Part shown: positions 59,536 to 64,000 of the stretch, piece by piece
Position numbering within the stretch: the first letter of the stretch is position 1
Layout: each line of letters begins with the position of its first letter
Assembly (NCBI RefSeq): GCF_050589645.1
Contig: NZ_JBNGOQ010000003.1
Span: 897,977-961,976 of the forward strand
Reading direction: 5' to 3'
DNA from: JBNGOQ01 sp050589645
GTDB lineage: Bacteria; Bacteroidota; Bacteroidia; Flavobacteriales; Flavobacteriaceae
DNA: 64,000 nucleotides
Made by a program: the position numbers and the translations under genes
The notes under the pieces: generated by a model
Seen by the model: the letters and a program-made list of their open reading frames with translations, nothing else
Told to the model about the DNA's origin: nothing
The model's database searches: none

Positions 59536-60912
59536 ATGGCAAAAAAACCAAGCATACCCAAGGGCACAAGGGACTTTTCCCCTGCCGAGCTCATTAAACG
59601 CAACTACATTTTTGATACGGTCAAAAAACACTTTCAGCTTTTTGGCTTTCAACCCATAGAGACCCCTTCCTTTGAAAATTTGGACACTCTTATGGGCAAA
59701 TACGGGGAAGAGGGCGATCGCTTGATCTTTAAGATATTGAACTCGGGAGACTATATCAGCAAGGTAGATGATGTAACCTACAGCTCCAAGAAATCGAGTT
59801 CCCTGACCCCCAAGATTTCGGAAAAAGCGCTTCGGTACGATTTAACCGTTCCCTTTGCGCGTTATGTGGTGATGCATCAAAACGAGCTAGATTTTCCTTT
59901 TAAGCGTTACCAAATTCAGCCGGTATGGCGGGCAGATCGCCCCCAAAAAGGCCGCTTTCGCGAATTTTACCAATGCGATGCCGATGTGGTGGGTGCCAAC
60001 TCGCTCCTACAGGAAGTGGAACTGATCCAATTGTATGATTCCGTTTTCACGGATCTCCAGTTGCACGGGGTAACACTTAAAGTGAATCACAGAAAAATAT
60101 TATCGGGAATAGCCGAAGTTATCGGGGCAAAGCATCTGTTGACCGATTTTACGGTAGCCTTGGATAAGTTGGACAAGATTGGGGAAGAAGGGGTTAAAAA
60201 GGAAATGTTGGACAAAGGCATCCACGAAAATGCCATTGCGCTGGCAGCGCCCTTGTTCTCCCTTTCGGGTTCAAATACAGATCAGTTGGATACCCTGGCC
60301 GCCCTCCTGAAGGATTCTGAAGAGGGGTCTAAAGGGATAGCGGAATTAAGGGAAATCCTCCAGACTGTGGAGGCACTTGGATTGCGCTCCAGCACCCTTG
60401 CCATTGATGTTACCCTGGCACGCGGACTTAACTACTATACAGGGACCATTTTTGAGGTGGCCCCACCCAAAGGCGTGGCCATGGGCTCTATTGGAGGAGG
60501 TGGACGATATGATGACCTAACAGGAATCTTTGGCCTGAAGGAGGTAAGCGGTGTGGGCATATCCTTTGGTCTAGATCGGATTTACCTCGTGCTGGAAGAG
60601 TTGGGGCTTTTTCCAAAGGCCCTGCAACGATCTTTGGATGTACTTTGTGTCAATTTTGGGGGGCAGGAGGCCTTGGAGGCCTTAAAACTGGTAGGTAAGC
60701 TACGTTCCACTGGAATCAAGGCGGATCTTTATCCCATAGCAGCTAAAATGCAAAAGCAGTTTAAATACGCCAACAACCGAAAGGTTCCCTACGTGATTTC
60801 TATTGGAGCACAGGAACTTGCCGACAATTCCTTTGTTGTGAAGAACATGGTAAATGGGGAGCAGCAGACTTACCCCTTGGATAACCCCCAAGCTTTTTTA
60901 GAGACCCTGTAG
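59536..60912 (+). CDS. hisS: Histidyl-tRNA synthetase
   Basis: A 458-residue class II synthetase: MAKKPSIPKGTRDFSP at the start, motif 2 around QIQPVWRADRPQKGRFREFYQCD (about 135-157), the His-A loop LARGLNYYTGTIFEV and motif 3 GVGISFGLDRIYLVLEE. ATG at 59536 was chosen; the longer frame from 59506 runs through the promoter. Its last 15 bases overlap the convergent Nudix gene. Confidence 0.97.
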   Translation: MAKKPSIPKGTRDFSPAELIKRNYIFDTVKKHFQLFGFQPIETPSFENLDTLMGKYGEEGDRLIFKILNSGDYISKVDDVTYSSKKSSSLTPKISEKALRYDLTVPFARYVVMHQNELDFPFKRYQIQPVWRADRPQKGRFREFYQCDADVVGANSLLQEVELIQLYDSVFTDLQLHGVTLKVNHRKILSGIAEVIGAKHLLTDFTVALDKLDKIGEEGVKKEMLDKGIHENAIALAAPLFSLSGSNTDQLDTLAALLKDSEEGSKGIAELREILQTVEALGLRSSTLAIDVTLARGLNYYTGTIFEVAPPKGVAMGSIGGGGRYDDLTGIFGLKEVSGVGISFGLDRIYLVLEELGLFPKALQRSLDVLCVNFGGQEALEALKLVGKLRSTGIKADLYPIAAKMQKQFKYANNRKVPYVISIGAQELADNSFVVKNMVNGEQQTYPLDNPQAFLETL

Positions 60913-61443
60913 TTTTTTTTGTATTTCGGAAACCACCTTGGTGTAGTAATCTGTAGAGCTGGGTACGTAGCGGTCCGAGCTATGCTCCCGGGCAAATTGG
61001 TCCAATGGGATCAAGCGCAAGGCTTCCACTTCGCTTTCTTGTTTCCTTAATTGTGCCAGCGGGACTTTGAGCTCACATAAAAAACTGTGGTGAAACTCGC
61101 GATCGATCAGGGTTTCGCTATGGCTATGGAACGCTTTGAAAAAGCCGATTTTTTCCAGGTCTTTTGCTTCAATTGCCAGTCCAATTTCTTCCTGCACCTC
61201 CCGTAGGGCAGCAAGGGCAATCTCCTCACCGGCTCCTATATGCCCGGCCACGGAAACATCCCATAAAAGTGGAAAGGTACTTTTGTTCCTCCCCCGCTGT
61301 TGTAACAATATGCGCCCATCTTGTGTGTAGAACCAAACATGGATGGTGGGGTGAAACAGTCCTTTTCTATGGGCCTCCGACTTCATGGCCGTTTTGCCCG
61401 TAGGAGTACCGTCACTATTCAGAATGTCTATTAGTTCATCCAT
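60898..61443 (-). CDS. Nudix hydrolase (YfcD/Idi-like)
   Basis: A 181-residue Nudix enzyme. The Nudix box is GAGEEIALAALREVQEEIGL (about 94-113), matching G-x5-E-x7-R-E-x2-E-E-x-G-U. Start MDELIDILNSDGTPTGKTAM, then HPTIHVWFYTQDGRILLQQR. The overall layout resembles isopentenyl-diphosphate isomerase-like Nudix proteins (YfcD). The substrate is unknown. Confidence 0.94.
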   Translation of the reverse strand: MDELIDILNSDGTPTGKTAMKSEAHRKGLFHPTIHVWFYTQDGRILLQQRGRNKSTFPLLWDVSVAGHIGAGEEIALAALREVQEEIGLAIEAKDLEKIGFFKAFHSHSETLIDREFHHSFLCELKVPLAQLRKQESEVEALRLIPLDQFAREHSSDRYVPSSTDYYTKVVSEIQKKLQGL

Positions 61444-61520
61444 AGATCGGATTGAAAAAAAGGAAACTAAGCACTGCTCTTTTTTTAAAGAGTGATGGCC
61501 GCCCCGGGCAGACGATACGG

Positions 61521-62612
61521 TTATTCGTCAAAGTAACTGAACGTCTCCCCGGCTTTAATGGTCAACAAGGTTTCGTAGATCAAACGGATTACGTTTTCCA
61601 CATCGTCCTTGTGTACGGTCTCTACCGTGGTGTGCATGTAGCGCAAGGGTAGGGATATCAGGGCAGAGGCAACCCCACCATTACTGTATGCAAAGGCGTC
61701 GGTATCCGTACCTGTGGAACGGGAAGCCGCCATACGCTGAAAGGGGATTTTCCGGGCTTCGGCAGTTTCAATAATCCGCTCACGCAGCTTGTTCTGCACT
61801 GCGGGCGCATAGGATATTACAGGGCCCGCACCCATCTCCGTATGCCCTTGTACTTTCTTATCGATCATCGGTGTGGTGGTGTCGTGGCATACATCGGTTA
61901 CTATGGCCACATTGGGTTTTATGGTCTGGGTAATCATTTCCGCGCCACGCAATCCTATTTCTTCCTGTACCGAGTTGGTGATGTATAGGCCAAAGGGTAA
62001 CTCTTTCTTATTTTCATGTAGCAATCTGGCCACTTCGGCTATCATAAAGCCACCTGCGCGGTTATCCAGGGCCCTGCAGACAAACTTGTCCTTGTTCAGC
62101 ACGTGGAATTCGTCCGGATAGGTGATGACACAGCCCACGTGCACACCCATTTTTTCAACTTCCTCCTTGTCCTTGGCCCCGATGTCAATACAAATGTTGT
62201 CCAATTTGGGCGGTTCTTCCTTGGCCTTGTTCCTGGTGTGGATGGCGGGCCATCCGAAAACCCCTTTTACGATTCCTCCCTTGGTGTGGATGTTCACCCA
62301 TTTGGATGGGGCTATTTGGTGGTCGCTTCCTCCATTTCGGATAACATAGAGAAGGCCGTTATCCGTAATATAGTTCACATACCATGAGATTTCGTCAGAA
62401 TGTCCCTCAATGACCACCTTGTAGGGAGCATCCGGATTTATAACGCCTACCGCGGTGCCATAGGTGTCCGTAATGAAGGTGTCCACATAGGGTTTTACAT
62501 AATCCATCCACATTTTTTGCCCTTCCCATTCATAGCCTGTAGGGGCAGCATTATTAAGGTACTTCTCAAAAAAACCAAGCGATTTTTTGGTAATGATCTT
62601 CTTTGCACTCAT
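61521..62612 (-). CDS. M42-family metalloaminopeptidase
   Basis: A 363-residue cytoplasmic aminopeptidase of the TET-type family. Metal ligands are visible: VVIEGHSDEISW (His at about 66), RALDNRAGGFM (Asp), the catalytic VQEEIGLRGAE (about 213-223), and VTDVCHDTT (Asp), with the final His in RYMHTTVETVH. ATG at 62612 was chosen since MSAKKIITKKSLGF is the family start. It is divergent from DUF4294, an arrangement typical in Flavobacteriaceae. Confidence 0.95.
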   Translation of the reverse strand: MSAKKIITKKSLGFFEKYLNNAAPTGYEWEGQKMWMDYVKPYVDTFITDTYGTAVGVINPDAPYKVVIEGHSDEISWYVNYITDNGLLYVIRNGGSDHQIAPSKWVNIHTKGGIVKGVFGWPAIHTRNKAKEEPPKLDNICIDIGAKDKEEVEKMGVHVGCVITYPDEFHVLNKDKFVCRALDNRAGGFMIAEVARLLHENKKELPFGLYITNSVQEEIGLRGAEMITQTIKPNVAIVTDVCHDTTTPMIDKKVQGHTEMGAGPVISYAPAVQNKLRERIIETAEARKIPFQRMAASRSTGTDTDAFAYSNGGVASALISLPLRYMHTTVETVHKDDVENVIRLIYETLLTIKAGETFSYFDE

Positions 62613-62684
62613 GTACGTATGTTTTATAGCTGCAAACTTAGCAATATTCACTTTTATTTAATAATATCGTCAGATGTTTATCGT

Positions 62685-62692
62685 TAATTTTG
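62685..62692 (+). promoter_or_regulatory. -7 element (TAATTTTG) for the DUF4294 gene
   Basis: TAATTTTG fits TAnnTTTG and lies 25 bases before the ATG. The -33 side is A/T-rich without a TTG. Confidence 0.5.
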
Positions 62693-62717
62693 GCATGGCT
62701 TTTTCTTTTACGGTCTT

Positions 62718-63404
62718 ATGAGGAAAGAAGTATTTGTGGTTGTTTTGGGATTGATGGGTTTCTTTGGTTGTGCGCAAGTAAAGGAAAAGCCCTTGGATTC
62801 CATAATGGAAAAATACATTATTCTGGAGGGCGACTCCCTAGTGCAGAGTTCCATTCCCTTGGACGAGGTCTATATTTTTGGCAAATTGGAGTTTGCCAAT
62901 TACAAGGAAAAGCTCCGGTACTACATTTTGAGGCGTAAGACCATTAAAGTATATCCCTATGCAAAATTGGCCTCGGAACGGTTAGTGGAGCTGAACGATA
63001 GTTTGGCGAAGATAACGAAGCGGCGCAAGCGGAAAAAGTATACCAAGGAGGTGCAGAAGTATATTGAAAGTGAATTTTCGGAAGAGCTCAAGAAACTAAC
63101 GCGTACCGAAGGGCAGATTTTGGTAAAGCTGATTTACCGGCAAACCGGGAAGACGGCATTTAACTTGGTAAAGGAGTTGCGAAGCGGTTGGCGCGCCTTC
63201 TGGTACAATACCACGGCAAAGTTGTTTAAGATAAGTATTAAGGAGGAGTTTCATCCGGATGAGATCCATGAAGACTACCTTATAGAGGACATTCTGCAGC
63301 GGGCTTTTGCGGCGAATAAGTTGGAACGACAGGAATCGGTCCTGGATTACGATTATGCCTCCCTTACCAATAAATGGAACCTGGATCGGAAGCAAAAAAA
63401 ATAG
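62718..63404 (+). CDS. DUF4294 protein
   Basis: A 228-residue exported protein with a signal segment (MRKEVFVVVLGLMGFFGC), possibly a lipoprotein (FFGC is a poor lipobox). The DUF4294 core reads IPLDEVYIFGKLEFANYKEK, then RRKTIKVYPYAKLASERLVELND and TEGQILVKLIYRQTGKTAFNLVKELRSGWRAFWYNTTAKLF. It is highly basic in the middle (RRKRKKYTKEVQ). Function unknown. The gene is paired with the M42 peptidase gene in related genomes. Confidence 0.9.
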   Translation: MRKEVFVVVLGLMGFFGCAQVKEKPLDSIMEKYIILEGDSLVQSSIPLDEVYIFGKLEFANYKEKLRYYILRRKTIKVYPYAKLASERLVELNDSLAKITKRRKRKKYTKEVQKYIESEFSEELKKLTRTEGQILVKLIYRQTGKTAFNLVKELRSGWRAFWYNTTAKLFKISIKEEFHPDEIHEDYLIEDILQRAFAANKLERQESVLDYDYASLTNKWNLDRKQKK

Positions 63405-63718
63405 TTGCATAGAAGATTAATTTCCATTACATTTAATACCCTTTTTTTGGCACTTTTTTTTTGTGCAATATTCTAGTTTAGAATACATTAAAAATGGGCC
63501 TAAAAAAAAAGATCAAAAATTACTGAAATTATATTTTTTATTTAAAAAACGGTTATATATTTGCACCCGCTTTCGGGCGGAGATTTAAGGTTAGTTCATT
63601 GAAATATTGGATCGACAGCTTGGTCGGCGCGTTTGCGCGGGCCAACGATAAGGAACATTAAGAACAACAAAGGTTCATGGGCCGGGGGCTCTTGGGTCGG
63701 AATCTTATTTATAAGACA
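63405..63718 (+). promoter_or_regulatory. rRNA operon promoter and leader
   Basis: No gene seen. A very A/T-rich stretch (about 63420-63550) ends in TATATTTG (63556-63563), an exact Bacteroidetes -7 motif; a -33 TTG is not clear. About 155 bases of leader follow, including GCGCGTTTGCGCG (about 63626-63638), a likely hairpin in the processing stem, and lead into the 16S gene. The DUF4294 gene ends at 63404 with no obvious terminator hairpin before the A/T-rich region. Confidence 0.7.
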
Positions 63719-64000
63719 ACGATGAAGAGTTTGATCCTGGCTCAGGATGAACGCTAGCGGCAGGCCTAACACATGCAAGTCGAGGGGCAGCATTTCCAGC
63801 TTGCTGGAAGATGGCGACCGGCGCACGGGTGCGCAACGCGTATAGAACCTGCCCCTTACCGGGGAATAGCCCAGGGAAACTTGGATTAACGCCCCATGGT
63901 ATGGAAGTACGGCATCGTACCTCCATTAAAGGTTACGGTAAGGGATGGCTATGCGTCCCATTAGCTTGATGGTAGGGTAACGGCCTACCATGGCGACGAT
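63719..64000 (+). rRNA. rrs: 16S ribosomal RNA (5' part)
   Basis: The conserved 5' sequence GATGAAGAGTTTGATCCTGG, then CTCAG and GATGAACGCTAGCGGCAGGC, CTAACACATGCAAGTCGAG identifies the 16S gene. Position 1 was placed at 63719 by aligning TGAAGAGTTTG to E. coli numbering. The first 282 bases are in the window. The sequence around the V1 and V2 loops is flavobacterial and rather GC-rich. Confidence 0.97.

Noticed and set aside
1..64000. CRISPR arrays, prophage, integrases, transposases, toxin-antitoxin or defence systems
   Set aside because: I found no spaced repeat array, no recombinase or transposase motif and no defence-gene cluster. The genes are housekeeping or typical family genes, and the repeats seen are single hairpins or the satD array.
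63719..64000. Open frames antisense to the 16S gene
   Set aside because: They read through conserved rRNA sequence and have no coding signature.

Overview
The window is an ordinary stretch of chromosome from a marine-type member of the Flavobacteriaceae (Bacteroidetes). The evidence is the partial 16S rRNA gene at the right edge, promoters of the Bacteroidetes form TTTG-N19/20-TAnnTTTG, many family-typical proteins (DUF4199, DUF4252, DUF4294, DUF6174, DUF6263, DUF6495), an Oar-like TonB receptor, a short CarB, and a SerB-SerA fusion. The 16S fragment and fairly GC-rich coding suggest the Muricauda/Maribacter/Robiginitalea neighbourhood, but I cannot fix the genus by eye. I see no integrase, transposase, CRISPR array, phage block or tRNA gene.

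Layout. 0-3.5 kb: a leftward cluster (DUF4199, glycosyltransferase 2, phosphohexomutase, MsbA-type ABC exporter) for cell-envelope sugar and lipid work. 3.6-10.2 kb: ribosomal protein L31, a GlmU-like protein, MtaB tRNA methylthiotransferase, small enzymes and a lytic transglycosylase. 10.3-13.5 kb: ribosomal protein L34 (a short gene) and CarB. 13.6-18.8 kb: a DoxX protein and an ECF sigma factor around a shared palindrome, then the oxidative pentose phosphate genes gnd <> zwf-pgl. 18.7-21.1 kb: thioesterase, a small unknown and RmuC. 21.1-27.3 kb: a vitamin B12 uptake locus, with a leftward ABC importer (BtuF-BtuC-BtuD) diverging from a cobalamin riboswitch that leads into a BtuB-type receptor and a second, signal-less BtuF-like protein. 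27.4-31.8 kb: an S41 protease and an ECF sigma/membrane-protein pair followed by three tandem DUF4252 genes. 31.9-43.5 kb: MscS channel, PurB, Sir2, TrmH-type methylase, an alpha-amylase lipoprotein, a DEAD-box helicase and RdgB. 43.5-45.4 kb: a SatD-DUF3307 operon behind four operator-like elements spaced exactly 28 bp apart. 45.4-53.6 kb: serine synthesis fusion, RlmH, NadC, BrkB, PriA. 53.6-63.4 kb: a LytTR regulator, the rpsF-rpsR-rplI operon, a large Oar-type receptor, HisS, Nudix, M42 peptidase and DUF4294. 63.4 kb to the end: the promoter, leader and first 280 bases of a 16S rRNA gene.

Most genes are housekeeping. The parts most worth a second look are the phased repeat array in front of SatD-DUF3307, the missing start codon of the BtuD-type ATPase, the signal-less corrinoid-binding-like protein under the B12 riboswitch, and the ECF sigma/DUF4252 module with a readable ECF-type promoter.
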